Source: Lumnitzera littorea (Eukaryota; Streptophyta; Magnoliopsida; Myrtales; Combretaceae). Taken from it: a stretch of DNA of 64,000 nucleotides. Each line of letters starts with the position of its first letter. Positions within the stretch are counted from its first letter, which is position 1. The stretch is taken from NCBI GenBank assembly GCA_024138015.1, contig JAMXBB010000012.1, positions 16,540,634 through 16,604,633 on the forward strand, given 5' to 3'. Below, piece after piece: positions 23,327-35,307 of this stretch. The position numbers and the translations under genes are program-made. The notes under the pieces were generated by a model that had not been told where the DNA came from, did no database searches, and worked only from the letters and a program-made list of their open reading frames with translations.

Positions 23327-24824
23327 ATGGCCAGCTCATCCAATGCCAAGGTCTTTACCAAGGAAATTGATGTCCATAAACCCAAAGCCCATACTTAGCA
23401 ATGATTTTTAGACCTTCAACCTAAGAGAACAATAGTTCATTACCAATAAGATTAGACCCATACTCTTACTAGCCAAAGTGGATGTTAACATCATGTTAGT
23501 AAGGGCCTTAGCCCATTTTTAGGAGCCCAAAGAAGTGACATTTTGATTTGGGCCACACCTAATCAATTAAACTCTAGAAGAGTACACCTAACTACTCCAA
23601 GCTCCTCCTTTAGATGAAATATACGTTCCAAAACTCAGCTTCAGTCCAGCTTGCATCTTTTCAAAATTCTTGAGAATTTGTAAGACCGAGATAAATGAGG
23701 CCTTAAATGATTGCAACAAACATGTTATCAAGATATGGAATATAGTCCATTGATTCTAGAATAAGCCCAGTTTCGATAAATGGGCTTTATTTCTTAGAAA
23801 TTGGAAGGAAAATCAAATCAAGGCCTATATATTAGCAGTATTCATCACTATCTTATTTCCAAGTGGATCTTTTCTCATACACTTTAGGGTGACAAAGCTA
23901 GTAGCTCAATTTTGGGTAGGGAAGTCTTATATTCCTGCCCTACTTGCTAAACAAAAAAGAAACCTTAATTTCCTTAAGAAAAAAGGCTGTGGAGATCTCA
24001 GGATAAGCATAGCACTATTAATGATGTGGTTCGTTAGTCATATCAAATGCTTTGGGTTGGACTTGATAAGGGGTGCGTTTGCTTAGAAGATTGATCTTAT
24101 TGACTCTTTCGTTGATAAGACCAAATTACCAAAAGAGATCCCCACCTCTCTTTAGATAGGGGTTTTACAAGATTTTCGGGTTGAAGACATATTATGAATC
24201 GCCAAATGGAGCAATTACACTAAGGTCATATTGATTTGCAAAAATTACCATACTGTACCATTAATCGGAATGAGTTGGTGTACCGGTTACTACCCAAACA
24301 ACATGGTAAGGCAGTTTGGGGGGATCCAAGACATAGTTCACAAGCCTTCATTAGAGCAGTTCACCCTCGACCACGAAGAGCCTCGCTCATTAAAAAAGGT
24401 ATCTAAGCTTCGTAAGATCAAAGCTTAGTGGCATACTAAGACCATAAGCCCTAACATCGATTTGAGTAAATTCATAGGTGAAGTGGACAAACATCAGGTC
24501 ACCAAAGAGTACTTATATGATCAACTTCACAAGGCGGGCATAATATAGTATCAGGCACCAGAAGTCCTTCAACCTTCCTCCGTAAACCCTGGCTCTAAAA
24601 TGACGACCTATATGGACTAAATAAAAGCTCGTATGGAGGTCCTCTATGATGAAAAAGATAGATGGGAAAACCTATTTTGAGAGTCTAGGCAAAGGTCGCA
24701 TGCCCTGGAACACCAGCTGAAGATGGCATAGAAGAAGATTCAAGAGTTTGAGGAAGCAACTAAGCAAGATCAAAAGAAGGAGAAGAAAGTGTCATTTGAC
24801 CTACAGAAAAAAAAAGAAAATTAA
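23327..24824 (+). pseudogene. Extra ORF1 upstream of gag (Ogre-type), decayed
   Basis: From the ATG at 23327 (MASSSNAK) the plus strand encodes, with many stops, a protein unlike Gag or Pol. Recognisable parts are AQFWVGKSYIPALLAKQK (about 23900), a GMSWCTGYYPNNMVRQFGG-like segment (about 24270), and a charged, probably coiled-coil C-terminus (EKDRWENLF...ALEHQLKMA...KKIQEFEEATKQDQKKEKK) ending at the TAA 24822-24824. It resembles the plant-specific ORF1 protein, of unknown role, that Ogre/Tat elements place before gag. The assignment rests on remembered family patterns and position, not on an alignment. Confidence 0.65.
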
Positions 24825-24959
24825 CATAGATGGATTTGTATCTTTTCCTTTCTTTCATGTAATAAAACTCCAGGAATTCAAAAATAACAAATAACTTGCC
24901 CTTCTGTTAATTATTCATCGATTCCCTCCTCTCCATTCGTATGGCTCATTTGTATTCTT

Positions 24960-27105
24960 TCAAAAATTATTCATGTGCCAACTTATTGAAAAGTGGTTTT
25001 AACTAGGTCACTAAGATAGCTCCCAAACGTCAAACTTTCCAAAGAAACCCTATCAAAACCTGTTCTCAAACTAGAATGGCCAACTAAGGAAACGATAACA
25101 CCAATAACAACAACTGCAATGTCAACCCTAAGGTTATCAATCCTACTAAGCTGAGGTTCCAGTCTTTGGAATGAAAACAGTAGGGAAGATTACAGATTAA
25201 CTAAGTTTTCTAATTGATAGCATCTCTTTGCTTAGGTCCACAACTCCATCAAATGAAAAAAGTTCTAAAGCTTAATACGGAAAGAATGTTGAAGCCCTGC
25301 CCCTTGAAGAAGCCTACCTTAAGGTCAATTGGGGCTTCGAATCCTTTGAAACAAAAAAGGTATTTCTAAAGGCCAACCTAACTTTTGAGCTGAACACTTA
25401 CTCGTTCTCGATCAACCTAAAGCTTAAAACTAATCAGGACAGACTGAAAGAGCTTGAGAAGTGGCTAACTTAACAAATTACTAAAAAAATGAAAATTCTT
25501 AAGGGATATGATGGATTCGAGCACACTGGTATAACAGACTTCTCTGCCTATGATCATGTAAGCTTCCCAGAAAAGTTTAAAGTACCTGATTTCGAAAAAT
25601 ACAACAGGCCTAGATACCCTAAGTTGCACACCCGGTTGTATATACGCAAGATAGGCAAGTATGTATAATATGACCAACTCATGGTCTAGATCTTTCAAGA
25701 CAGCCTAACTAGCCCTGCTTAAACCTGATACGCCCAATTGGACCTGAATCAAGTGAACATATGGGAAGAGTTAGCCAGGGCATTCTATGAGTAATATAGA
25801 TTTAATGTCGAAATAAAGCTAATCATGATGGATTTGGTTACCCTAAGGAAGAGGCATAATGAATCTTTTAAAGAGTATGCCCAAAGGTGGAGGTCCCTAA
25901 CTACAAGGGTATCTACCCCCATGATTGAGAAAGAGTTAATTGTAACTTTTATCAACACTCTTGAGAACCTTATTTTGCTCACCTAATCAGACAAGCCTCT
26001 TCAAGCTTCGCAGAAGTAGTAGCTGCAGGGTGTCAAATTGAAAGTGTTGTCTCCTTTGGCAAGCTGCAAGAAACATCAAATAGAAGACCACCCTCTGCTA
26101 AACCCACCACCAGCAAGCCTAGAGAAGCTATTGTTAACAAGGTCAATTCAAATATTAAGCTTAACGCTCGAGTCTATTTCAGGGCAAATCCTTTACCAGC
26201 TCAACAACAATACAAAAGCTAACCACAAGTTAGCAGAGCCCTAAGGAAATTCACTAGAATACCTATTCCACTCAATCAGGTACTTGAAAAGTTAAGGAAA
26301 GATAATCTATTTCATTCTGAGGCTCTTAGTGAAAGGTATAGGCCAAGATTTTTTTATCCTAATGTAAGGTGTCAGTATCATTTAGGGCAAGTGGGCCATT
26401 CAACTGACTCGTACTGGAGGTTGAAAAACAAAATCCAAGACTTAATTGATGAAGGTATAGTACAACTGGATTTTGTGAAGGCTCCTACTCTAAACATCAA
26501 CAACAACCCCCTGCCAAACTATGGGCCCATCATCAATATAATATCTAACCACTCAGAGCCTGCCATCAACATGATCGATCCCAACTGAGAACCCAAGGTT
26601 TATGAATGCTCCAAAAAAGAAGAGAAGCAAATTTCACAAACTAAAAGGTACACCTTCCATGTACCTGTGGCCCCTGAAAATTATAAAACTACCCCTCTTA
26701 ACTACCAGGCAATAAACTAGGGGCAATTAAGCTCACTTATAAGGGGGATTACCCACTCTGGTAGAATCTATAATCCAAGGGAAGACTTGAAAAAGAAGGT
26801 CGTAATGGAAATGCTAAGCATTGAACAAGCTGAGCATGAAGAAGGATTGACTACCTTTACTACGATGATCAAGTCTAGCGAGTATAAAATAATGGATCAG
26901 CTTGCTAAGACTCCAGCACAAATATCCCTCATGAGTTTATTGATGGCATCGGACCCATACCGAGAAGCTTTGTTCAGAACACTAAAGGAAGTCAAGGTCC
27001 TTCGTGAAATCCCAACTGAAAGGAATAGCTTTGTCACCAATTCCATCTTCACTATGGATCAAATTTCTTTTTTCGCCGAGGAACTGGGCGAAGAAGGTAA
27101 CTAGC
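24960..27105 (+). pseudogene. Gypsy gag remnant
   Basis: This is the Gag capsid region that would form the virus-like particle. Between about 25480 and 25990 the order is typical of Tat/Ogre Gag: a FPEKFKVPDFEKYN block, HTRLYIRKIGKY, FQDSLTSPA, IWEELARAFYE, then RRHNES-like FKEYAQRWRSL and EKELIVTFINTL. A zinc-finger-like CQYHLGQVGHSTDSYW followed by LKNKIQDLIDEG lies at about 26365-26460; its last Cys appears replaced by Tyr. The open stretch 26787-27104 is a spacer towards protease. At least six stops occur in the core alone. Confidence 0.85.
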
Positions 27106-27128
27106 ACACAAAGCCCCTATTCATAATA

Positions 27129-27416
27129 TTGAGGATAAATAACATCATTACGACAAGAGTCCTCATTGACAACGGGTCATCCTTAAATGTCTACCCTCTG
27201 GCTACCTTGGATTTATTAGGCATTGATACGATCACTATCAAGCTGAGTTCAACAACAGTAAGAGCTTTTGATGGATTTAGAAGAGAAATAATAGGGGAGA
27301 TCGACTTACCAGTAGATATCAAACCACAAACGTTCAACATCCCATTCCAGGTTTTGGACATTCGAAGGACCTTCAATCTAATATTGGGAAGGAAAGGCCT
27401 TGGATTCATTCAGTAG
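27129..27416 (+). pseudogene. Gypsy aspartic protease domain
   Basis: This is an open stretch of 95 codons within the broken polyprotein. It holds VLIDNGSSLNVYP with the catalytic Asp at 27168-27170, an RAFDG segment, GEIDLPVDI, and the closing ILGRKGLGFI (the hydrophobic-LGR flap-proximal motif of retropepsins). The DNGS form of the active site is usual for Tat/Ogre elements. The next codon is a TAG, then homology continues as the protease-RT linker (TYGLRYIPTSMEELQRMQAKGR at about 27640-27705). Confidence 0.85.
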
Positions 27417-28216
27417 GGGCCATATGTCAAGTCTTCACTAGAAAGTTAAGTTCATCTCCAACGGCCAGGTCATCAAAATTCTGGGTGACTAAGATTATGA
27501 AATCTATAAAGAGACGGCTATACCCTATATTAGTATGGAAGAGCAAGAAGACTTTAGACTCTAAATGTTTGATGAGGTGTGTATGATCACCAATCAGCAA
27601 AAGGATGAGAGGCTAAAGTTCAAAGAAGGATAGTTTGGGACCTATGGGTTAAGATACATTCCGACCTCGATGGAAGAGTTACAAAGAATGCAAGCTAAGG
27701 GTAGAAAATGTGATAAGTTATATCACACTCTAATGACCTTTCCTCTATTGTCAGAAACTTTCATTCAGGTTAGAGCCCAGAACTCATAGCTTACCAAAGA
27801 AGGCACTTCCAGTAGAAATGACGGAGTTAGCCTATCTAATAAATCCCAACACTTGATTAATCGGTTCTCTATCCCTATAAATAGCAATAAGTCTTCCTTA
27901 GGGTAAGGGATGAATTATGATCTAGTATTTTATGGAATTTTGTAATCAACTACCTTTGTTCTTCAAATGGTTGTACTCAAAAGAAAGTTCCCCTAAATAA
28001 AATCAGTTTCTTTTCCCTTTACTCCTACCTTATTTACACTCTTCCTTTTACATACTTTTCTTTTTCTATAAATCTAATGATCCGAATAAAGGCTATAGAT
28101 ACCTCGCGTAAATAGGTGATGAAAATATTGATATCACTTTTAGCTCTATTGGGTGAGTCGTCAAGAGTGATGTCAATGAACATAATGACATGTAAGATAG
28201 CTGGCAAAAACATGAA

Positions 28217-29494
28217 ATGAGTAGAATTTCTATTAATGAGCCAATTGAGATAATTAATGTCGAGACTAGTGACAACCTTAAGGTATTGAAGATTGGGCGA
28301 AATTTGAAAGAAGATCAAAAGGTAGAGATGACCACATTACTATCTGAATACCAAGACATATTTGCATGGTCTTATGAAGATATACCTAGATTAGATCCAT
28401 TGATTGTAGTCTATCGTTTACCTATACGAGAGGATATCAAACCTAAGAAACAAAAGTTGAAAAGATTCTGACTAGATGTTTTGTTGAAAATCAAGGAAGA
28501 AGTCAGAAAATTACTGGAGGTCGGTTTTATCGAGGTATTTGATTATCTCAAGTGAGTGGCTAACATTGTGCCTATAATAAGGAAGAATAGAAAAGTTAGA
28601 GTGTGTGTAGACTTTCGAGACCTTAATCAAGTAACCCCTAAAGATAATTTTCCCTTGCCCTATATCGATGTCTTGGTCGATAATATAGCCAAAAACCATC
28701 TTTTCTCTTTCATAGATGGATTTTTCGGGTATAACCATATTCGAATGGTTGAAGAAGATAAAGTTAAGATGACATTCATCACAACTTGGGGCACGTTTTG
28801 CTACAAAGTAATGCCTTTTGGACTAAAAAATGCCAGGGCAACTTACCAAAGGGCCATGGTAGCAATCTTTCATGACATGATGCACAAAAAAGTTGAAGTT
28901 TATGTTAATGATATGATTGCTAAGTCCAAGGAAGGAGAAAATCATGTAGAAAATCTAAGGAGATTGTTTAATAGGTTGAGAAAATTTCAACTGAAGGTCA
29001 ACCCAAAGAAATATACTTTCGGAGTGACTTTAAAGAAATTATTAGGTTTTATAATCAGTTAAAGGGGCATCGAAGTGGACCTTAATAAGGTCAAAGCGAT
29101 AGTTGACCTGCCCTCACTACACACACTCAAAGAAATCAAAGGTTTGTTGGGCCGTTTAAACTATATAGCCCGGTTTATATCCCAACTCATAGACAAATGT
29201 TGTCCCTTGTTTAAGTTGTTAAGAAAGAATGCCAAGATCAACTAGGACGAAGAGTGCAAGCAAGCCTTTACAACAATCAAAGAATACCTCATGAGCCCTC
29301 CAATTCTAGTAGCTTTAAAACTTAGGAAGCTGCTATTCCTGTATTTAACAATATTACTAGAGTTCATAGGGTATATGCTCGGCCAGAAAGATGAGGAAGG
29401 AAAGGAACAGGCTATATACTATTTAAGCAAGAAATTTACTGAAGGAGAGCAGAAATATTTGGAAATTGAAAGAACTTGCGGTGCTTTGGTTTAG
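28217..29494 (+). pseudogene. Gypsy reverse transcriptase and first RNase H
   Basis: The linker EYQDIFAWSYEDIPRLDP (about 28350) leads into RT: VCVDFRDLNQVTPKDNFPLP, FIDGFFGYNHI (first catalytic Asp kept), FITTWGTFCYKVMPFGLKNA, then VYVNDMIAKSK at 28898-28930. The canonical box is YVDD; here codon 28907-28909 is AAT, so the first of the two catalytic Asp residues is Asn. Connection and RNase H parts follow (KEQAIYYLSKKFTEGEQKY at about 29400-29460). Stops include TAG 29243-29245 in IN-stop-DEE (Trp expected) and a TGA near 28552 where Trp is also expected. Confidence 0.9.
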
Positions 29495-29789
29495 ATAATG
29501 CATTAGCTCAGATAATACATGCTTTACTACCAGGTTGAATTGTTGACTTAACATGATCCCCTAAAGTACTTGGTAGACAAACCAACCCTAATTGGTAAAA
29601 TCTCAAAATGGTAAATGCTATTATTAGAGTTTGACATTATATACGTAAACTGGAATTTAGTTAAGGGGAAGCTTTAGTAGATCAATTAGTCGAAAATCCC
29701 TCTAATGGCACTCTCCCAAGAGGTACAAGTTAGTTTCCCCAACGAAGAAATCCTAGTAGTTGAAGGAAACTCTAATATAGGAGAAGATG

Positions 29790-30200
29790 ACAAGTCACCA
29801 AAATGGATAATGTTCTTCAATGGTGCAGCTAATGTGTCTAGGTGTGGAATTGGGGCAATAGTAATATCCCCTGAAAGAACTTAATACCCTGTGGCCATAA
29901 GGCTCGTTTTCCCATCACTAATAATATCGCTGAGTATGAAGCATGCATCATGGGACTTAAGATAGCCTTAGATAAAGACATTCAAGAATTAGAAGTGTAT
30001 GGGGACTCTTTACTTATTATTGGCTAAACTTAAGGAGAGTATAAGACTAAAGATCCTAAATTGGTGCCTTATCACCGGCACTTGACTAAATTGGTGGAGA
30101 ATTTCAAAGAAATTACCTTTAATTACATATTGAGGATTCAAAATCAATTTGCTGATGCCTTAGCCACGCTAGCATCTGTGATCCAGATATCTGGTAGAGT
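29790..30200 (+). pseudogene. Second (archaeal-like) RNase H domain of the gypsy element
   Basis: After the ordinary RNase H and a short linker, a second RNase H fold appears: FFNGAANVSRCGIGAIV (first acidic residue Asp changed to Asn), AEYEACIMGLKIAL with the catalytic Glu region, EVYGDSLLIIG with the Asp, and QNQFADALATLAS near 30150-30180. Possession of this extra domain is characteristic of the Tat/Ogre branch. A frameshift near 29890 and two TAA codons in a G-stop-T-stop-GEYK stretch, where Gln is usual, show decay. Confidence 0.8.
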
Positions 30201-30399
30201 CGAGATTTAGCCTCTTACTATTGAAATTGAAGACAAGCCTGCCTTCTGCCTAATAATTAAGGGTATGAACAACTAAAAACCGTGGTACCATGATGTTAAG
30301 ACATTCCTACAACAAGGCATATACCCTGAAGAGGCCAAGAAAAATGATAGAAGGATGATTAGGAGATTGGCCACTCAATTCTTAGTAAGTGAGTCCGCC

Positions 30400-31505
30400 T
30401 TATACTAATGTTCTTTTGACGATACACTCTTAAGATGTATGGACGATAAGGAGGCTAAGAAGTTAATGAAAGAAGTACATGAAGGAGTATGTAGCCCTCA
30501 CATGAATGGTTACATGTTGACAAAGAAAATTATGAAGCTAGGGTATTATTGGTCAACAATGGAAAATGATTACATCAAACACGTTAGGCATTGTCACTTA
30601 TGCTAAGTTTATGCAAATAAGATAAATGTCTCACCTCAAGAATTACATGCCCTCTCAGCACCATGGCCTTTCTCAATGTGGGGTGTGGATATCGTTGGCT
30701 TAATTACTCCAAAAGCATCCAATGGGCATCACTTTATACTAGTCGCCATTGACTACTTCAATAAATGGGTTGAAGCTTCGTCTTACTCGAGCATCACTAA
30801 AGGGGTCATGATTAAGTTCATCAAAAGAGACATTTTGGCTCGATACGGGACTCCAAAAAAGATCATCACTGACAATGGCATCAATCTTAACAACAAGCTT
30901 ATGTCAAAATTGTGCCAACAATTCCATATCATTCATAGGAACTCTACTCCTTATCGACCCTAAATGAATGGAGCTGTTGAAGCCGCCAACAAAAACCTCA
31001 AAAGAATCATTGAAAAAATGGCTGTCACATATAAGGACTGCATAAGATGTTACCTTTTGCACTCATGGCCTATTAGATTTCCATTAGAATGTTGATTGGG
31101 GCAATACCATACTCTTTAGTATACGGTACTAAAGCAGTGTTACCAATAGAGGTTGAGATCCCGTTGCTTAGGGTACTATCAGAAACTCAGTTGGACAAAG
31201 CCGATTGGGTAAAGAAACGCATTGAGCAGCTGAATTTGATTGACGAAAGGAGATTGACAACCTTGTATCATAATAAGTATTATTAACAAAGAATGGCTCA
31301 AGCCTTCAATAAAAGGATACGACCCCGAAACCTCAAAGAAGGAGATTTGGTGTTGAGAAAAGCTCTCCCCAATGCATAAGACTATAGAAGTCCTTATGTT
31401 GTGAAGTGATTATTACCAGGAGGGGCTTCGATTTTGTCCTAAATGGATGGTTTAGATTTGAGAGACCTTGTAAATGCCGACGTTGTAAAATTGTGCTATC
31501 TATAA
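30400..31505 (+). pseudogene. Gypsy integrase remnant
   Basis: The HHCC finger is visible as HEGVCSPHMNG...YIKHVRHCHLC (30480-30604). The catalytic core keeps all three acidic residues: Asp in GVDIVG (30688-30690), Asp in TDNGIN (30871-30873) and Glu in GAVEAAN (30979-30981), with the usual 35 residues between the last two. TAA 30961-30963 replaces the Gln of RPQMNG. The C-terminal part shows YGTKAVLPIEVEIPLLR, DERRLTTLYH and KEGDLVLRKALPN, ending in an NADVVK-like tail near 31500 that closes the polyprotein. A frameshift near 31045 and later stops break it. Confidence 0.88.
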
Positions 31506-32390
31506 GAAGTCAGTGGGAATTTTACTCAAAACACAAAAATGCTAGTCATTTTGAATGTCATTATGGCCTAATTTTCATTGTCAACAAGCAAATTTGGTAT
31601 CCTTGGCCATTGTCATCATTGGAATAATTACCCTCTCCATGGAAAGGTCCAATTCCCTTTACTCCATTTAATCGAACCCATATACTGCAGACATGAGAGG
31701 AGTTAAGGAATGAGATCTAGAAAATTGATAATTAACTAAATTCTTTAAAATACTTTATTATGGATTGATCTCCTTTGATGGGGAGTTTTATTGTCTGTTT
31801 TTCAGGAGAATGCGAAACCCGAGTAAGCAATCACAACAGATGTTTGTTAGTCAAGAATAAGGCTTTTAGTTCATAAAAGTTCCAAAGAGACAAAAACAGT
31901 AAGTGGCTTTCTATATTGGGTTAATTTCCCTGATGTCTCCAAAAGAGCCGGCAAAGTTTTAAATGTTCTGCATCAAGAACATCCAGGTTGATAACAAGGG
32001 ACTAAAACATGAGTTAGTGATTTTTGATAGGGCTTTTCAAAAACGTTTGACAATTTAGGCGTTATCGACAAAGATCGGGTAAGTATTTCCATACAATGTT
32101 AGCATACCGATTTTTTAACCCTGCTTTTGTATTTAGACTAGTTTCTTTCTTTCTTTTTTTTTACTCCCAACAATCTTTTTTAAACCAACCCACAAGGCAT
32201 TTACTTTTTGCATTTAGTGTTTAGCTAGTCTTCGAAAGCATAATCTTGACTCAATCTCTTTTCCAAAATCTCATTCTGTTTCAAGCAAGCCCATTGGGCC
32301 CCTCTATTCACCAAATTTCTCTTAAGCAAGCCCATAGGGCATTTCCCTTTATTCACCAAGTTCCTAATTAGTTCCTTTTTTAACACCAAG
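31506..32390 (+). other. Gypsy 3' untranslated region, unique part
   Basis: This part is non-coding. Near its end, AAGCAAGCCCATTGGGC...TTCACCAA (about 32282) and AAGCAAGCCCATAGGGC...TTCACCAA (about 32333) form a smaller direct repeat of about 51 bp just before the 84-bp array. The region keeps only very short reading frames. Confidence 0.55.
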
Positions 32391-33042
32391 TTTAGGGTTG
32401 CTAGTCTCCAAGAGATGTTGCCACTTAAGTTAGTGAGATTAATGAGGCAAGACCAGGTTTTAGATCAAACCCAGTTTAGGGTTGCTAATCCCCGAGAGAC
32501 ATTCCTACTTAAATCAGTGAGCCTTATGAGGCATAAATAAGTTTTAGATCGATCCCAGTTTAGGGTTGCTAGTCCTTAAAAGATACTCCTACTTAAGTTA
32601 ACGAGCCTAGTGAGGCACAACTAGGTTTTAGATCAATCATAATTTAGGGTTGCTAGTCCCCGAAAGATACTCCCGCCTAAGTTAGTGAGCCTAGTGAGGC
32701 ATGGTTAGGTTTTAGATCGATCCTAGTTTAGGGTTGCTAGTCCCCAAAAGACATACTTACTTAAGTTAGTAAGCCTAATAAGATACAATCGGGTTTTAAA
32801 TCGATCCCAATTTAGGATTGTTAGTCTTCGAGAAACGCTCCCACCTAAGTTAGTGAACTTAGTGAGGCACGACTAGGTTTTAGATCAATCCCACATTAGG
32901 GTTGCTAATCCCCAAGAAACGCTTAGGTTAGTGAGCCTAATGAGATACGGCTAGGTTTTAGATTAGTTCCAGCGTAAGATTGCTTATCCCTTAAAGACAT
33001 TCCCACTTAGGTTAGTGAGCCTAGAGAAGCACGACCAGGTTT
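32391..33042 (+). repeat. 84-bp tandem array (about 8 copies) in the gypsy 3' region
   Basis: Units start with TTTAGGGTTGCTAGTCC at 32391, 32475, 32559, 32643, 32727, 32811 and 32895, exactly 84 bp apart. The 32895 unit has lost 6 bp, so the last, partial unit starts at 32973 and ends at about 33042. Each unit contains AAGTTAGTGAGCCTA and TAGGTTTTAGATC. Copies differ by scattered substitutions. Tandem arrays in this position are known in Tat/Ogre-type elements and can seed satellite DNA. Confidence 0.92.
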
Positions 33043-33153
33043 CATTTCTTCATCCAAATTGATTTTAGGATAACTATAGTTGTTTTAGAGTCATCTTAAG
33101 GGCAAAAATAATGTTTCTTTATCTTTGTGGTAAAGTTTTGTTTAAATTTCATT

Positions 33154-33168
33154 ATAGAGAGGGACAGT
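33154..33168 (+). promoter_or_regulatory. Polypurine tract of the gypsy element
   Basis: ATAGAGAGGGACAGT lies immediately before the TGTAAACATTT start of the 3' LTR. Its purine richness and position fit the plus-strand primer. Confidence 0.65.
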
Positions 33169-35307
33169 TGTAAACATTTAATTTTTTCCCCCTTTATTTT
33201 TATTTTTTTTTTCTTTCCTCATTAGGCCTTAAATTAGAAAAAACACAAAAAAATAGGAAATTAAAGAAAACCCCAAAATTAAGAAATTTAGAAAAAATAA
33301 GAATTTTAGGAAAATACAAAAAATTGAAAAATTGAAAAAATAAAACATTTTAGAAAATAACATTTTATTAAGGTAGATTTTTATTTTTAATTTAGGTTTA
33401 GAAGTTGGACCGTTGAATTTAAGCTTAGATTTGAATTTAGCTCAAGCTAATTAAGTCCATATGTACAATTTAGCTGCACATATGGATAAGACACAAGCCA
33501 ACAATCTAATGGATAAATACACGATATTTACTTTAGGTTTGAGTATGAGGTTTTGGTTTCGAATCTTGGTAAAGACGGGATAGCCTTTTTTTATATTTTT
33601 TGTATTTAGCACGTGTCAAGATTTGATTGCACCGCGTGTCCTGACACGTGACAACACAGGATTAGACAGGGGCTATCGTGGCACCATGTGGCATACCACA
33701 TCAATTGCCACTTGTCACCTATGATATGTGGCAGCATTTGGTTGGTTAATTTGGTCGACGTAACGTCACGTCAGCACTTTCCTTCTCTTTTCCTTGATTT
33801 TCCCTTATTTTCTCCGGATTTTCCTCCCTTTCCTAGTCAAGAATAGGCCTAACCCCCTCACTTTAGCCTTTGATTTTATGATTTTTCCTTGCTGAAACAC
33901 ACCAATTAATGGTGTGAATTCATCTTTTGCGTGGCTTACTTTGAATCAAACACAAGCATTCAATTTGAGCTTAAAAATTGGGAAAAAAAACTGTATTTTT
34001 GGCTATTTCCATTAAATCTGAATTTGAGCTTTCCATGTTTCTAGGTTAAATTCGACTATAAAATGGGTGTTAGGAGAGTTCATTAGACACACATAATCTC
34101 TCACGAGCTTCAGAATCAACTCCCAAGCTCTCTTTCTCTCTCTCGTAGCCTCTTTCTCTTCCTCTTCGAATCTCTCTCTACTATGCCACCAAGTTCGCCA
34201 CTACTTAAACCTAATCGTCGCATGCTATCCCCTCTCAAAACACTACCTTCGACCACCTTAGCCCCAAATTGAACCCACAATCGAACTCTCCATACTCTAA
34301 AACCCTTACCCTGATTGACCAACCACGCCCAATAACCACTTCCAATGCCACCTAAACATCACTGCTGACCGCCACTTCCAACAACCGCTAAACTACCACC
34401 CCAGGCCACGGTGTTGGCTCTACCCCCCATATCCTTAATCTAAAACACATGAAACAACATTCACCCCCTCGATTTGACCACTAAAATGGCCAGAACTGAC
34501 CTTAAGCTGCCACTACTGTTGAAGATGGTAGAAATCGACCCCACGACTCGCACGTCTGATCTAACTCACCCAAGTTTGACCCATGCACTCAAATCCATAT
34601 GAAGTCTTCTTTTTTTTAAATATTTTATTTATTTATTTTTATTTTTAGCTATTGTTGGTGTTGTTTGATTTTCTATATTTTTTATTTTTAATTGTAAATG
34701 TAATAAAGAAGAAAAAGAAAAAAGAAGAAGAAAAGAAAAGGAAAAAAAAAGAGGAAAAAAAATAGAAAGAGGGTAAGTTTATTTTACTTTATTTTTACTA
34801 GTTTAACAAAAATAGATAAAATATAATAAGTAATAAATAAATAAGGTGATATAATAAAAATAAAATAAAATAAGTAGGATAAGGAATAAAATTGTTTTAT
34901 CACTTATAAAAATTGATTTTCAAAAAATAAAAATAAATCAATCATTTTCTAAATTAGGATCATTTAAAATTGCCAAAAACAGAATCTAATTTAGGACCTT
35001 TTTTATAGAAATTTTCTTAAATGAACTAAAATTGAGTAAAAAACATAAACTTGATAATTTTTAAAAATTAAAACTAACAACCTACTAAAGTTTTCATAAA
35101 AAAAAACTACGTACATTTAATATCGAATAGCGGATATATAAGCACCTACGAAACGGCGATAAAAATGAAAATACCTAATTTCTCTTTTTCTTTAATTTAG
35201 ATTATTTTGTTTATCCAATTAGGGTAATCAATAACTAAATCCTGTTTTTTTTTTTTTCAAAATTAAAAGGTAATTTTTAAGTTTAATTTTAATTTTGAAA
35301 AGTCAAT
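33169..35307 (+). repeat. Gypsy 3' LTR, truncated at its right end
   Basis: It begins TGTAAACATTTAATTTTTTCC and follows the 5' LTR to AAAGTCAAT, which corresponds to 22428. The last 316 bp of the 5' LTR, up to CTCAACA, have no match here. A TATA box TATAAAAT stands at 34057-34064. It carries the 447-bp segment missing from the 5' LTR (34502-34949) and lacks about 95 bp in the CT-rich leader. The break coincides with a TGGTTAGTC that could be the end of another element. Confidence 0.85.

Larger units (their letters stand above)
20658..35307 (+). mobile_element. Decayed Ty3/gypsy retrotransposon, Tat/Ogre type
   Basis: This 14.6-kb element is read left to right as 5' LTR, primer site, extra ORF1, gag, protease, RT, RNase H, a second RNase H, integrase, a long 3' untranslated region with an 84-bp tandem array, polypurine tract and a 3' LTR cut short at 35307. 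RT-RNH-IN order is that of gypsy. The extra ORF before gag, the duplicated RNase H, the DNGSSLN protease motif and the 3' tandem repeats point to the Tat/Ogre lineage. Dozens of stops and frameshifts, an altered RT active site and strongly diverged LTRs show it is long dead. Confidence 0.9.

Noticed and set aside
32391..33042. Regular repeats as a possible CRISPR array
   Set aside because: Units are contiguous 84-mers without unique spacers, inside a plant retrotransposon.
34116..34322. 68-codon Arg/Glu-rich minus-strand ORF
   Set aside because: Antisense of the CT-rich leader in the gypsy 3' LTR; not open in the 5' LTR.
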